A DNA stretch of 64,000 nt from Magnetospirillum sp. 15-1 (GCF_900184795.1 NZ_FXXN01000028.1:404632-468631), one strand, 5' to 3'; positions 54,762 through 64,000 are shown, numbered from the stretch's first letter. Made by a program: numbers and translations. The notes: generated by a model from the letters alone, not told the origin.

Positions 54762-57337
54762 CCAAATCCGTACCCATTACCAGTACCCTGGCGCAGGCCG
54801 TCCGATGTCAGCAATCCGGACGGCTGCCCGAGGCCGAGCGGCTTTACCGCGCCATCCTCCGGACCTCGCCGAATCACCCCGAGGCCAACCACAATCTCGG
54901 ATTGCTGTCGGTGGCGGCCGGACGGCCGGGGCAGGCTTTGCCCCATCTGCGCGCCGCCCTGGAGGCGCAACCCTCCGATGTGCGGTTCTGGCTGAGCTAT
55001 ATCGACGCCCTGATCCGCTCGGGGCAATCGGGTCTGGCATTGCGGGCGGTGGCGGAGGGGCGCCGGCATGGCCTGTCCGATCCCGGATTCCAGGCACTGC
55101 TCGCCTGGGCGGACGCCACCGCGCGGGGCGGCGCGGCATATGCCGGCGCCGTTGCCCTGCACACCGCCGGACGGCTGGAGGAGGCCGTCGCCGAATACCG
55201 CCGGACCCTGGACCTCCATCCCGATCTCGAGGACGCCCTCGCCAACCTGGGAATGGCCCTCTATGGCCTCGGCCGGCTGGAGCAGGCGGAAGGCTGCTAT
55301 CGCCGGCTGCTGGAGATGCGGCCCGGCAACGCCATGGCGGCCAACAACCTTGGCAACATCCTGCGCCAGTCGGGACGGCTGGACGAGGCGGAGACCGTCT
55401 GCCGCCAGGCCGTGGAGATCATGCCGAACCTTGCGGCGGGGCATTACAACCTGGGGCTCGTCCTGGCCGGATTGGGCCGTCTGCCCGAAGCCGTGGACAG
55501 CCACCGCCGGGCGGTGGAGGCCGCGCCCGACTTCGCCGAAGCCCATTGCGCCCTCGCAGACTCCCTCTACCGGCTGGGCCGGTTGGAGGCGGCGGTGGAG
55601 ACGTGGCGCCGGGTCCTCGACCTCAAGCCGGACCTCGCCGAGGCCCACCTCAATCTCGGCATCACCCTTCTTGAACTGGGACGCGCGGCCGAGGCCCTGC
55701 GATGCTGCCTGTCCGCCATGGCCGCCGATGAAACCCCGGCGTCCAGGATGCTGTTCGTCAATTGCGTCAGGAGCCTTCGCCCGACCCGCGACGACGGCCG
55801 GGTTCGGGCTCTCCTGGTCCGCGCCCTTTCCGAACCTTGGGGCATGCCGGCCGACCTGATGCCCCTCGCCACCGCCATGATCCGGCTGGCTCCCGAAATC
55901 GAGGATTGCATCGCCGGCGCAAGGAACGCCCACCCCCGGCGCCCGCCCCTGTCGGAGCTGTTCCCACCCTCCGGTATCGCGGCGGCGTCCGGGGACGCCC
56001 TGCTGCACGCCGCCCTCACTTCGGCGCCGATCCAGGACCTGGATTTCGAGCGTTTCCTGATCTCGGCACGCCATGCCCTGCTGCACGCCGTCGGCGGAAC
56101 CGCCCCGGAGCGGAAATACGCCGACACCCTCCTGGCCTTTCACTGCGCCCTGGCCCAACAGTGCTTCATCACCGAATACATCCACGACTGCGCCGGGGAG
56201 GAACTCGAGGCGGCCACCGCCCTGCGTGCCCGGCTGGTGGCGGCGCTGGACAATGATGCCGCCATCCCGGCGCGGTGGTTGCCGGCGGTGGCGAGCTATT
56301 TCCCGCTCCATACGCTGCCGGATGCCCGGCGCCTGCTGGACCGGACATGGCCCGAGGAGGCGAGGGCGATGCTTGCCTCCCAGGTGGAGGAACCTCTCGC
56401 CGAGGCGGAATACCGCTCGGCCATTCCCCGCCTGACGCCCATCGACGACGACGTGTCGCGGCAGGTGGCGGCCTTGTACGAGGCCAATCCCTATCCCCGA
56501 TGGGTCAGGGTCTCGGTGATCGACGAACCCCGCCCTCTCGACGAGGTGTTGCGCCGGACCTTTCCCCTGGCCCGGTTCCATCCCCTGGACAGGGGAGACG
56601 GCATCGACGTCCTGGTGGCCGGCTGCGGCACCGGACAGCACCCCATCTGCACGGCCCAGACCTACCGGGCGGCCCGGCTGCTGGCCATCGACCTCAGCAT
56701 GGCCAGCCTTTGCTACGCCAAGCGGAAGACCGCCGAACTGGGCCTGGACGCCATCGAATACGCCCAGGCCGACATCACCCGGCTGTCGGGTCTCGGCCGG
56801 CGGTTCGACGTGATCGAGGCGGTCGGCGTGCTGCACCATCTGGCCGATCCCCTGGAGGGATGGCGGACGTTGCTGGGCCTGTTGCGGCCACGCGGCGTGA
56901 TGCGTATCGGCCTGTACAGCGAGTTGGCCCGCCGGGATGTGGCCCGCGCGCGCGATTTCATCGCCGCCGGGGGGTACGGATCAAGCCCGGAGGAAATCCG
57001 GCGCTGCCGCCGGGATTTGATCGAGGCCGGAGACGGCGCCGACTTCGCGTCCCTCGCCGGCTTCAGCGATTTCTTCGGCACCAGTCCCTGCCGGGACCTT
57101 CTGTTCCATGTTCAGGAACATCGCCTGACCTTGGAGACCATCGCGCGGTTTTGCGACGAGAACGGCCTGCGCTTCCTGGGCTTCACCGTGGAGAGGCCGG
57201 TGCTCGACGCCTACCGCCGGCGGTTTCCCCATGATCCGGCGGCGACCGACCTGCGGCAATGGCAGGCTCTCGAGATGGAGAATCCGGATACCTTCCGCAG
57301 CATGTACCAGTTCTGGATTCAAAGGATCGATATCTGA
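54758..57337 (+). CDS. TPR-repeat protein with C-terminal SAM-dependent methyltransferase
   Basis: An 859-residue soluble protein. Residues about 5-330 form some eight TPR units (for example NHPEANHNLGLLSVAAGRPG and AMAANNLGNILRQSGRLDEA). A spacer of about 250 residues follows, then a class I methyltransferase from about 600 with the SAM loop VLVAGCGTGQHP and IEAVGVLHHLADP. ATG 54758 overlaps the upstream stop (ATGA) and follows GGGGGAG, so it is translationally coupled to the NO-reductase genes. The target of methylation is unknown. Confidence 0.8.
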   Translation: MTKSVPITSTLAQAVRCQQSGRLPEAERLYRAILRTSPNHPEANHNLGLLSVAAGRPGQALPHLRAALEAQPSDVRFWLSYIDALIRSGQSGLALRAVAEGRRHGLSDPGFQALLAWADATARGGAAYAGAVALHTAGRLEEAVAEYRRTLDLHPDLEDALANLGMALYGLGRLEQAEGCYRRLLEMRPGNAMAANNLGNILRQSGRLDEAETVCRQAVEIMPNLAAGHYNLGLVLAGLGRLPEAVDSHRRAVEAAPDFAEAHCALADSLYRLGRLEAAVETWRRVLDLKPDLAEAHLNLGITLLELGRAAEALRCCLSAMAADETPASRMLFVNCVRSLRPTRDDGRVRALLVRALSEPWGMPADLMPLATAMIRLAPEIEDCIAGARNAHPRRPPLSELFPPSGIAAASGDALLHAALTSAPIQDLDFERFLISARHALLHAVGGTAPERKYADTLLAFHCALAQQCFITEYIHDCAGEELEAATALRARLVAALDNDAAIPARWLPAVASYFPLHTLPDARRLLDRTWPEEARAMLASQVEEPLAEAEYRSAIPRLTPIDDDVSRQVAALYEANPYPRWVRVSVIDEPRPLDEVLRRTFPLARFHPLDRGDGIDVLVAGCGTGQHPICTAQTYRAARLLAIDLSMASLCYAKRKTAELGLDAIEYAQADITRLSGLGRRFDVIEAVGVLHHLADPLEGWRTLLGLLRPRGVMRIGLYSELARRDVARARDFIAAGGYGSSPEEIRRCRRDLIEAGDGADFASLAGFSDFFGTSPCRDLLFHVQEHRLTLETIARFCDENGLRFLGFTVERPVLDAYRRRFPHDPAATDLRQWQALEMENPDTFRSMYQFWIQRIDI

Positions 57338-57346
57338 GCAGGGATG

Positions 57347-57375
57347 GTCCTGCCCGGCATGAAGCCGGGCAGGAC
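57347..57375. terminator. Bidirectional terminator hairpin
   Basis: GTCCTGCCCGGC and GCCGGGCAGGAC form a perfect 12-bp stem with a 5-base loop. It lies between the convergent ends of the TPR-methyltransferase gene (10 bases away) and the hemerythrin-MCP gene (nine bases away), marking the end of the NO-reductase operon. Confidence 0.65.
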
Positions 57376-57383
57376 GGAATGGC

Positions 57384-59009
57384 CTAATGACGGTCCAGTC
57401 TGGCGAGGAAGCTGTCGATGGCGCTCTGGAATTCGCCGGTGGTCCGGGCCAGTTCCTGGGTGGCCAGGGCGATCTCCTCGGCGCCACCCGCCGCCGAGTC
57501 CACCGTCGACATCACGTCTTTCAGCCGCCCCGCCACGTCGGCGGTTCCCTCGGCGGCCTGACGGACCCGCTCGGCGATGTCGCCGGTGGCGGCATCCTGA
57601 AGGGTCATCACCTCGGAGACCCGCCGCGAAATCCCGTTCATCTGGGCGATAATCTCGCCGATCGAGCCGATCTCGGTCACCACCTCGCCGGCCGAGTTCT
57701 GGATCGAGCCCACCACCTGGCCGATCTCCTCGGTGGCCCGCGCGGTCTGGCTGGCCAGATGCTTGACCTCGTTGGCGACCACGGCGAAGCCTTTTCCCGC
57801 CTCGCCCGCCCTGGCCGCCTCGATGGTGGCGTTCAGGGCCAGCAGATTGGTCTGGGCCGCGATATCGGTGATCAGGGTGACGATCTCGCCGATCCGCCGG
57901 GTCGATTCGTCGAGGCCGGCGATGGTTCCCGATGCCCGCTCGGCGGCGGTCAGCGCCTTGCCGGCGATGGCGCTCGCCTCGTCGACATGGCCGCGCACTT
58001 CGGCGATGGACTGGGACAGGTCATGGGCGGCGACGGCGACCACATCGACGCTGGCCGCCACCGCGTCCGAGGCCTGCACCGCCTCGTTGCAGCGGCCCCG
58101 CGACGTGCCGACATCGGCCAGGACCACCTTGGACTTGGCGCGGGCGACCTTGACGTTGGCGGCAACGCTGGGCACCAGATCGTGCAGCGAATCCTGGAAA
58201 TCACCGCGGACACCGTCGATGGCCTGACGCCGGGCGATGGCGGCGCGGCGCTGCTGGGTCTCGCTCTCCTGATGGCTGCGCAGGACCTCCCAGATGTTGA
58301 GCTTGACCAGCTCGGCGGCGGCGGCCATGCGGCCGAGCTGATCACCGCGGCGACCGCCCGGCACCTTGGTGTCGAGCTTGTTCTCGGCCAGCCGGGTCAG
58401 GCTCTCCGTCATGGACACCACCACGCCCACCGCCCGGCCGCCCAGGACAAACGCCAGGACCAGGGCGACCAGGGCCGCCGCCGCCTGAATCCATAAGGCC
58501 GCCCCCGTCGCCCCCGTGGCCAGCGACCCGGCCAGTCCCGCCACCGCCGCAAGCGCCGGCAGGGCCAGGGTCACCACCAGGGAATGGGGGCTGAGCAGCG
58601 GCAGCACGCGGAAGCGCTCCCCGAGGAAGTCCTTGTAGGCCATGTCCTCCTTCATGACATGCTCGACCAGCCAGGCCTCGATGGAATCGGCGAATTTGGC
58701 GGTCACCCCGCCCCGCCGGCCGGCGCGCCAATCGGTCAGCACCGCCATGGCCTCGTTGGCGAAGCGATCGTGATTGGCCTTGTGACCGGAAAAGCCCGGA
58801 TAGCCGTTGCCCTCGAGCAACGCTTCCTCGCGGCGGAAATGGTAGGCGGCGAATTCGATCATGCGCTCGAGCAGAAACTCGATGTCGTCGGGATGAGCCT
58901 GCTCCACCGCCATGGTGCGCAACTCGTCGATCATAGTGAAAAGTTTCCGGTGATCCTCATCAATGGCGACGATGCCCACCGAGAATTGAGAGTTCCACTG
59001 TACGGCCAT
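57384..59009 (-). CDS. Bacteriohemerythrin-containing methyl-accepting chemotaxis protein
   Basis: A 541-residue transducer. Residues 1-130 are a complete bacteriohemerythrin with the di-iron ligands His20, His57, Glu61, His76, His80, His117 and Asp122. Two membrane helices follow (about 135-205), then a HAMP-like linker and the signalling hairpin with NLLALNATIEAARAGEAGKGFAV split across the tip. The cytoplasmic N-terminal hemerythrin suggests intracellular O2/NO sensing for aerotaxis. It lacks a C-terminal receptor-methylation pentapeptide. Confidence 0.92.
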   Translation of the reverse strand: MAVQWNSQFSVGIVAIDEDHRKLFTMIDELRTMAVEQAHPDDIEFLLERMIEFAAYHFRREEALLEGNGYPGFSGHKANHDRFANEAMAVLTDWRAGRRGGVTAKFADSIEAWLVEHVMKEDMAYKDFLGERFRVLPLLSPHSLVVTLALPALAAVAGLAGSLATGATGAALWIQAAAALVALVLAFVLGGRAVGVVVSMTESLTRLAENKLDTKVPGGRRGDQLGRMAAAAELVKLNIWEVLRSHQESETQQRRAAIARRQAIDGVRGDFQDSLHDLVPSVAANVKVARAKSKVVLADVGTSRGRCNEAVQASDAVAASVDVVAVAAHDLSQSIAEVRGHVDEASAIAGKALTAAERASGTIAGLDESTRRIGEIVTLITDIAAQTNLLALNATIEAARAGEAGKGFAVVANEVKHLASQTARATEEIGQVVGSIQNSAGEVVTEIGSIGEIIAQMNGISRRVSEVMTLQDAATGDIAERVRQAAEGTADVAGRLKDVMSTVDSAAGGAEEIALATQELARTTGEFQSAIDSFLARLDRH

Positions 59010-59413
59010 GATGCCTGCCCTCGGTCAGCCAGCGCATATCAAGGAGAAGACCTCGGCATCTGGCACAATGAACAACAAATCGAGCCAGTATATTTGGACA
59101 AATCCCGGCAGCATCGACTTGACGCCAGTCAATAAGGCGCCATTCATCAAAATTATATGAAATCAGCATCTCAGGCCCGAGATGTTGATGTTAGTCAAAA
59201 CTTGGCCCGCATTTATTTCTGCTACTTTGGATCGGCTTCAGACTGACGGCACAAGGCGTCCGCAATCGGAACCCTCGCGCCCGCCCGGCGATCAAGGGCC
59301 GCGAATTGCCGGGCGGAGCACACGCGCCCCGCCCAGCAATTTGTTGATCTACGAAGACAAATCGAATATCTGCCTGGGGCGAGTTTCAAGTTTTCCCATC
59401 AGGAGCGCCGCCC
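59010..59413. other. 404-base intergenic region, no gene seen
   Basis: It holds the divergent promoters of the MCP gene and the DUF6624-type gene. The left half is AT-rich (around 59100-59170), the right half GC-rich. I see no RNA structure, repeat or operator I can support. AGGAG at 59401-59405 is the ribosome site of the next gene. Confidence 0.4.
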
Positions 59414-60007
59414 TTGGCCGGACATTTCCGCCACCGCTTACTGGCGTTGAAAGACGCCGAGCAGGCGTTGCGCCTTGAACTGCTGCAATCGGGCGAGCCG
59501 GTGGGCGGTTACCCGCCCCGGCTGCGCCGCCTGCATGAATCCAATGCCCGCGAGCTGGAACTGATCGTCGACGACGAAGGCTGGCCCACCGCCGACGCCG
59601 CCGGTCCCGACGGAGCCGAGGCCGCCTGGCTGGTGGCCATGCATTCCGTGTCGCGGCCCAGTTTCATGCGTCGCTGCCTCGGCCTGCTGAAATCCGCCGC
59701 CAACCGCGACGAGGTGCCGCGCCGCCACGCCGCCATGCTGGAAGACCGCATCCGCGCCCTGGAAGGCCGGCCGCAGAAATACGGCACCCAACTGGACTGG
59801 CAGAACGGCAGGCTCTCCGCCCTGCCCATCGAGGATGAAGCGGGGGTGGATACCCGCCGCACCGCCGCCGGCCTCGCACCCCTGGCCGAAACCATCGCCA
59901 CGGCGCGGGCCGCCGCCCAGTCGGACGGCGCCCCGCCGCCCGAGGAATGGGAAGCCTCCAGCTCGGTGCTCGAGGCGCTGGCCCGCGAAGTGGGCTGGCG
60001 GGAATAG
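59414..60007 (+). CDS. DUF6624-type protein
   Basis: A 197-residue soluble protein starting with TTG at 59414, supported by AGGAG eight bases upstream. RLHESNARELELIVDDEGWP, AAWLVAMHS and GRPQKYGTQLDW match the conserved blocks of the DUF6624 family (partner order D..N..GWP, QH-like, YGTQ). The function of the family is unknown. The downstream membrane protein gene follows after 76 bases in the same direction. Confidence 0.65.
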   Translation: MAGHFRHRLLALKDAEQALRLELLQSGEPVGGYPPRLRRLHESNARELELIVDDEGWPTADAAGPDGAEAAWLVAMHSVSRPSFMRRCLGLLKSAANRDEVPRRHAAMLEDRIRALEGRPQKYGTQLDWQNGRLSALPIEDEAGVDTRRTAAGLAPLAETIATARAAAQSDGAPPPEEWEASSSVLEALAREVGWRE

Positions 60008-60083
60008 GGGAAACGGCGAGGCGGCGCTTGCCCCGCCTCCTCCGCCATGCTCTATGGCGCATAGCAACGGCAGGTGAGTCAGC

Positions 60084-61082
60084 ATGTACAGCGACGACGA
60101 TCTCGACGCGGCCACCGCCGCCGGAATCCTGACCTCCGAGACGGCGGCGGCGTTCCGCCATTTCGTCGCCGGCCGGCAATCGGCTCATGATGCCGACGAG
60201 GAGAGCGTGCGCCTCGTCACCAGCTTCAACGACATCTTCGTCACCATCGCCGCCATCCTGCTGCTGTCGGCGCTGGGCTGGCTGGCCGGCAAGTTCAGCC
60301 CGGCTTTGGGCGGTGCCTCGGCGGCCATTGCCGCCTGGGCCTTCGCCGAGTACTTCACCCGCAAACGCCGCATGGCCCTGCCCAGCATCGCCCTGCTGCT
60401 GGCCTTCGTCTACGGCGTGTTCGCCACCGGACTGGGCCTAAGCGGTGTCCAGGACGCCTTCCGGGGCGGCTACGGCGTCGCCGCCTCGGCCGCCGTCGCC
60501 GCCCTGGCCACCTGGGGCCACTGGCGCCGCTTCATGGTTCCCGTCACCGTCGCCGCCGGAGCGATGAGCGCCGCCGGGGCGCTGCTGGCCCTGGGTATCG
60601 CCCTGGTGCCCGCCTTGCGTGATTTCACCCTGCCGCTGATCTTCACGGCCGGGCTGGGATTGTTCGGTCTGGCGCTCCGGTGGGATGCCGGGGATCTGGC
60701 GCGCAGGACGCGGCGCTCGGACGTGGCGTTCTGGCTGCATCTGGCCGCCGCCCCGCTGATCGTTCACCCGGTGTTTTCCCTGCTGGGAGCCGGCGGCGCC
60801 ACCGTCGCCGGAGCCGCCGGAGCCGTCACCATCTATATCGTGCTGGCCGTGGTGGCCCTGGCGGTGGACCGCCGGGCCTTGCTGGTTTCGGCGCTGGCCT
60901 ATGTGCTTTACGCCGCCACCACCCTGTTCGAGGCGGCGGGCTTGTCCACCGAGGCCTTCGCCCTCACCGCCCTGGTGATCGGCTCGGCGCTGCTCAGCCT
61001 GTCGGCCTTCTGGCACCATGCCCGCCGGCTGGTGCTGGCGCCGCTGCCCGCCTCGCTGCGGCAAAGGCTTCCCAACGCATGA
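60084..61082 (+). CDS. Multi-pass membrane protein, DUF2157-like
   Basis: A 332-residue protein. An acidic N-terminal region (YSDDDLDAATAAGILTSETA, resembling the DUF2157 helical front) is followed by about ten hydrophobic segments of alanine- and leucine-rich sequence and a basic C-terminus. No catalytic motif is seen. Its role is unknown. It precedes gpmI by 86 bases in the same direction. Confidence 0.6.
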   Translation: MYSDDDLDAATAAGILTSETAAAFRHFVAGRQSAHDADEESVRLVTSFNDIFVTIAAILLLSALGWLAGKFSPALGGASAAIAAWAFAEYFTRKRRMALPSIALLLAFVYGVFATGLGLSGVQDAFRGGYGVAASAAVAALATWGHWRRFMVPVTVAAGAMSAAGALLALGIALVPALRDFTLPLIFTAGLGLFGLALRWDAGDLARRTRRSDVAFWLHLAAAPLIVHPVFSLLGAGGATVAGAAGAVTIYIVLAVVALAVDRRALLVSALAYVLYAATTLFEAAGLSTEAFALTALVIGSALLSLSAFWHHARRLVLAPLPASLRQRLPNA

Positions 61083-61168
61083 CGCGAGTGGGCTAAAACT
61101 GGCGGGAAAGGTCGATTAAGTATAAGGTGCCGGCCAGCAAGCCCCCTTTCGCCACAGGTTCGCCGCCC

Positions 61169-62731
61169 ATGTCCAGTGCTTCCCTTCGCCGCCCCCGTCC
61201 CGTCGTGCTGTGCATCCTGGACGGCTGGGGCTGGCGCGAAGAAACCGCCGACAACGCCATCGCCCAGGCCGACACCCCCAATTGGGACCGCTTCCTGGCC
61301 AGCTATCCCCACGCCCTGCTGCACACCTCGGGCCTGCAGGTGGGGCTGCCCGACGGGCAGATGGGCAATTCCGAGGTGGGGCACATGAATCTCGGCGCCG
61401 GCCGGGTGGTGATGCAGGACCTGCCGCGCATCGACACCGCCGTGGCCGACGGCTCGCTGGCCGCCAATCCGGTGCTGACCCGGATGATCGCCGCCCTGAA
61501 GCGGAGCGGCGGCGCCTGTCACCTGATGGGACTCCTGAGCCCCGGCGGCGTCCATTCCCACCAGGACCATCTGGCCGCCCTGGCCCGCACCATTTCCGAT
61601 GCCGGTGTGCCGGTGAAGGTTCACGCCTTCCTCGACGGCCGCGACACGCCGCCCAGCAGCGCCAAGGGCTTCATGGAACGCTTCCTGGCCGACGTGAAGG
61701 GCCACGACGTTTCCGTCGCCACCGTGTCGGGCCGCTACTACGCCATGGACCGCGACAAGCGCTGGGATCGCGTCTCGCTGGCCTGGAACGCCATGGTCGA
61801 GGCCAAGGGCGCGGCCGCCGCCGATCCGCTGGCCGCCATCGCCGCCTCCTATGCCGACGGCAAGACCGACGAGTTCATGCTGCCCGCCGCCATCGGCTCC
61901 TATGCCGGCATGAAGGACGGCGATGGCCTGCTGATGGGCAATTTCCGCGCCGACCGGGCCCGCGAGATCCTCGACTGCCTGGTCAACCCGACCTTCGACG
62001 GCTTCGCCCGCGCCCGACAGGTGGCCTTCGCCGCCCGTGTCGGGCTGACCGAGTATTCCAAGGACCTGAACGCCTTCCTCGACACCCTGTTCGGGCCGGA
62101 ATCGCTCTCCAACATCCTGGGCGAGGTGCTGAGCGACGCCGGCCTCAGGCAGTTGCGCATCGCCGAGACCGAGAAGTACGCCCACGTCACCTTCTTCTTC
62201 AACGGCGGGCGCGAGACGGTGTTCCCCGGCGAGGAACGCATCCTGGTCCCCAGCCCCAAGGTCGCCACCTACGACCTGCAGCCGGAAATGAGCGCGGTGG
62301 AGGTCACCGACAAGCTGGTGGCCGCCATCGAGGGCGGCACCTTCGACGTGGTGGTGGTCAACTACGCCAATGGCGACATGGTCGGCCATACCGGCTTCCT
62401 CAAGGCGGCCATCGCCGCCGCCCAGACGGTCGACGTCTGCCTGGGACGGCTGGAGGCGGCGGTCGCCAAGGCCGGCGGCACCATGCTGGTCACCGCCGAT
62501 CACGGCAATGCCGAGCAGATGAGGGACCCCGAGACCGGCGAGCCCCACACCGCCCACACCACCGGCCCGGTACCGGCCGTCCTCGTGGCCCCGCCCGCCG
62601 GCGTCACCGGCATCGGCGACGGCCGTCTGGCCGATGTGGCGCCGACCCTGCTGGCCCTGCTGGGCTTGGCCCAGCCGGCCGAGATGAGCGGGCATTCCCT
62701 GCTCCGCCAGACCCTCCGTGCGGCGGGTTAG
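61169..62731 (+). CDS. gpmI: 2,3-Bisphosphoglycerate-independent phosphoglycerate mutase
   Basis: A 520-residue alkaline-phosphatase-superfamily enzyme interconverting 3- and 2-phosphoglycerate. VVLCILDGWGWREE binds metal, QMGNSEVGHMNLGAGR has the phospho-serine, and FDVVVVNYANGDMVGHTG with TADHGNAEQM provide the second metal site. ATG 61169 is used; the frame opens upstream at 61127. It is followed eight bases later by an EnvC-like gene, the common gpmI-envC order. Confidence 0.96.
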   Translation: MSSASLRRPRPVVLCILDGWGWREETADNAIAQADTPNWDRFLASYPHALLHTSGLQVGLPDGQMGNSEVGHMNLGAGRVVMQDLPRIDTAVADGSLAANPVLTRMIAALKRSGGACHLMGLLSPGGVHSHQDHLAALARTISDAGVPVKVHAFLDGRDTPPSSAKGFMERFLADVKGHDVSVATVSGRYYAMDRDKRWDRVSLAWNAMVEAKGAAAADPLAAIAASYADGKTDEFMLPAAIGSYAGMKDGDGLLMGNFRADRAREILDCLVNPTFDGFARARQVAFAARVGLTEYSKDLNAFLDTLFGPESLSNILGEVLSDAGLRQLRIAETEKYAHVTFFFNGGRETVFPGEERILVPSPKVATYDLQPEMSAVEVTDKLVAAIEGGTFDVVVVNYANGDMVGHTGFLKAAIAAAQTVDVCLGRLEAAVAKAGGTMLVTADHGNAEQMRDPETGEPHTAHTTGPVPAVLVAPPAGVTGIGDGRLADVAPTLLALLGLAQPAEMSGHSLLRQTLRAAG

Positions 62732-62738
62732 ACTCATC

Positions 62739-64000
62739 ATGCCGGCGGTTCGGCATGTCGAACCGCCTTTTGACCCCTCGCCGGGCACGCCCCTCCGGGC
62801 GCTTGGCCGCGGCCGCAATGGCCGCTGGAGGGCGGCTGTCGCCGCCGCCCTTCTTTTCGGAACGGCGCTGCTCCTTCTGGGGGCGGCGCCCGCCTTTGCC
62901 ACCTGGGACCGCCCGGTGGATGCCGGCGAACGCCTGCGGGAACTGGAAGGCCAGTTGGAGCGCTCGCGCGCCCAGCACGAGGACGTGCGGCGCAAGGCCG
63001 AGGAACTGTCGGCCGAGACGGCGCGGCTGCGCGGTGACATGGTCAAGGCGGCCCGCGCCGCCCAGGAAAGCGAGGACCTGCTCTCCGAACTGGAATTCCA
63101 GTTGGAAGACCTGCGCCGGCGCGAGGTCAGCAGCTCCGACGCCCTGGAACGCCGCTCGCGCCAGATGGTCGGCGTGCTCACCGCCCTGCAGCGTCTGGCC
63201 TGGCGCCCCACCGAGGCGCTGCTCGCCCAGCCGCAGAGTCCGGCCGACACGGTGCGCTCGGCCATCCTGCTGCGCGCCGCCGTGCCGCAGATCGAGCAAT
63301 CGGCCCGCGAATTGCGGGTGGAGATCGACGGCGTCGCCAAGCTGCGCAGCGAGATCAGCGAGCAGCGCAAGCTGATCGCCAGCACCACCGGGGCGCTGGA
63401 GCACGAACACGTCCGCATCAAGGATATGTTCGAGCGCAAGTTCCAGGTGCAGAACGCCACCGAGCAGGAACGCCGCGCCCTGGAAGCCCGGCTGCAGGAC
63501 CTGGGCAGTCAGGCCGAGGATCTGCGCGACCTGCTGGGCCGCCTGGACCAGGAGCGCGAACGCCGTCTGGCCGAGGCCGCCGCCAAGGCCGCGGTGGAGA
63601 AGGCCGCCCGCGAGGCCGAGGCCACCGCCCGACGCGCCGCCCGCGAGGCGGAACTGGCCGCCCAGAAGGCGGCGCGCGATGCCGAACTGGCGGCGCAAAA
63701 GGCCGCGAGCCAAGCCGTCGCCGAAGCCAAGGCCCGTGACGAGGCGGCCAGCAAGGCCGCCCAGCAGGCCGCCGCCGAGGCCAGGGCCCGCGAGGACGCC
63801 GCCGCCCGCGCCGCCCAGGAGGCCGAACTGAAGGCCCAGGCCGAAGCCAAGGAAAAGCAGCTGGCCGCCGAAAAGGCCGCCCACGAGGCCGAACAGGCCT
63901 CACGCGAGGCCGCCGCCACCCGCCCGGTGAAGAACGACAAGCCGTTCAGTCAGGCCCAGGGGCGGCTGCCCTATCCCGCCCGCGGCCGCGTCGTCGAGAC
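62739..64000 (+). CDS. EnvC-like murein hydrolase activator, N-terminal part (runs off window)
   Basis: From ATG 62739 the frame stays open to the window edge, about 420 codons. A basic start leads into a signal sequence (LLFGTALLLLGAAPAFA) and then long coiled coils (LRELEGQLERSRAQHEDV onward). A very alanine-rich helical stretch at about 280-400 follows, and finally QGRLPYPARGRVVE, the usual entry to the LytM/M23 domain that would follow. EnvC proteins activate amidases at the septum. The M23 domain lies outside the window. Confidence 0.85.
   Translation, partial: MPAVRHVEPPFDPSPGTPLRALGRGRNGRWRAAVAAALLFGTALLLLGAAPAFATWDRPVDAGERLRELEGQLERSRAQHEDVRRKAEELSAETARLRGDMVKAARAAQESEDLLSELEFQLEDLRRREVSSSDALERRSRQMVGVLTALQRLAWRPTEALLAQPQSPADTVRSAILLRAAVPQIEQSARELRVEIDGVAKLRSEISEQRKLIASTTGALEHEHVRIKDMFERKFQVQNATEQERRALEARLQDLGSQAEDLRDLLGRLDQERERRLAEAAAKAAVEKAAREAEATARRAAREAELAAQKAARDAELAAQKAASQAVAEAKARDEAASKAAQQAAAEARAREDAAARAAQEAELKAQAEAKEKQLAAEKAAHEAEQASREAAATRPVKNDKPFSQAQGRLPYPARGRVVE

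Noticed and set aside
60908-63460. 850-residue minus-strand frame opposite gpmI and the EnvC-like gene
   Set aside because: Low-complexity composition (Gly, His, Gln rich) typical of antisense frames in GC-rich DNA; the plus strand encodes recognised proteins.

Overview
The window is high-GC DNA from an alphaproteobacterium, most likely a Rhodospirillales/Magnetospirillum-type organism. This is inferred from the ethylmalonyl-CoA pathway genes (ecm, ccr, mcd), the hemerythrin-linked signalling proteins, the gene styles and a B12-rich metabolism. No ribosomal RNA or species marker settles the species.

Layout. Positions 1-5000 are accessory DNA: a mazEF toxin-antitoxin pair flanked by 20-bp direct repeats, a tyrosine-recombinase stub, a truncated AAA ATPase, tRNA-Arg(CCT), several small unknown genes (two zinc-ribbon-like), a complete IS5-family element with a textbook -1 frameshift site, and an IS3-family relic. 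Positions 5000-14600 are a surface-glycan locus: two glycosyltransferase-like genes and a radical SAM protein on the minus strand, divergent from a six-gene plus-strand operon (Gfo/Idh/MocA dehydrogenase, two DegT aminotransferases, FemAB/GNAT-like protein, sugar epimerase, hexapeptide acetyltransferase). Positions 14681-17100 are a graveyard of mobile DNA. An IS3-family element cuts a type II-C-like cas9 after about 152 codons. A terminator-bearing candidate tracrRNA lies divergently upstream of cas9, followed by a second integrase stub and an isolated IS end.

Positions 17251-31671 hold aromatic and one-carbon metabolism: a benzoate-CoA-ligase-like gene with an aromatic-acid MFS transporter and a MarR regulator, then an eight-gene minus-strand corrinoid methyl-transfer operon. 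That operon encodes the corrinoid protein, a URO-D methyltransferase, a MetV-MetF-type fusion, a B12-activation-domain protein, a RACo-like reactivase, a pterin methyltransferase, an amidohydrolase and a periplasmic binding protein. It is divergent from another MarR gene. A cobalamin riboswitch precedes bluB, which fits the B12 demand of this operon and of Ecm. An IS5-family element separates bluB from a flavin-reductase-like gene.

Positions 33000-46300 are core genes: rpmB, a lipoprotein, hslO, argF, argD, an orphan ABC-2 permease, recX, an MscS channel, arsC, then ecm divergent from ccr-mcd. A 106-bp tandem repeat with two perfect hairpins per unit separates arsC from ecm.

Positions 46400-59000 form a probable nitric-oxide/oxygen module. 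It contains a PAS-histidine kinase-REC-HPt-REC-GGDEF hybrid, a hemerythrin-EAL protein, a palindrome that matches the NsrR operator form (ATGCAT-N5-ATGCAT), a small secreted protein, a CuA subunit, a heme-copper subunit I that lacks the oxidase cross-link tyrosine, a SenC/SCO protein, a membrane protein and a TPR-methyltransferase, all closely coupled. A hemerythrin-MCP follows. The gene order matches the norSY-senC-orf (sNOR) arrangement. The window ends with a DUF6624-type gene, a membrane protein, gpmI and the start of an EnvC-like gene that runs off the edge.
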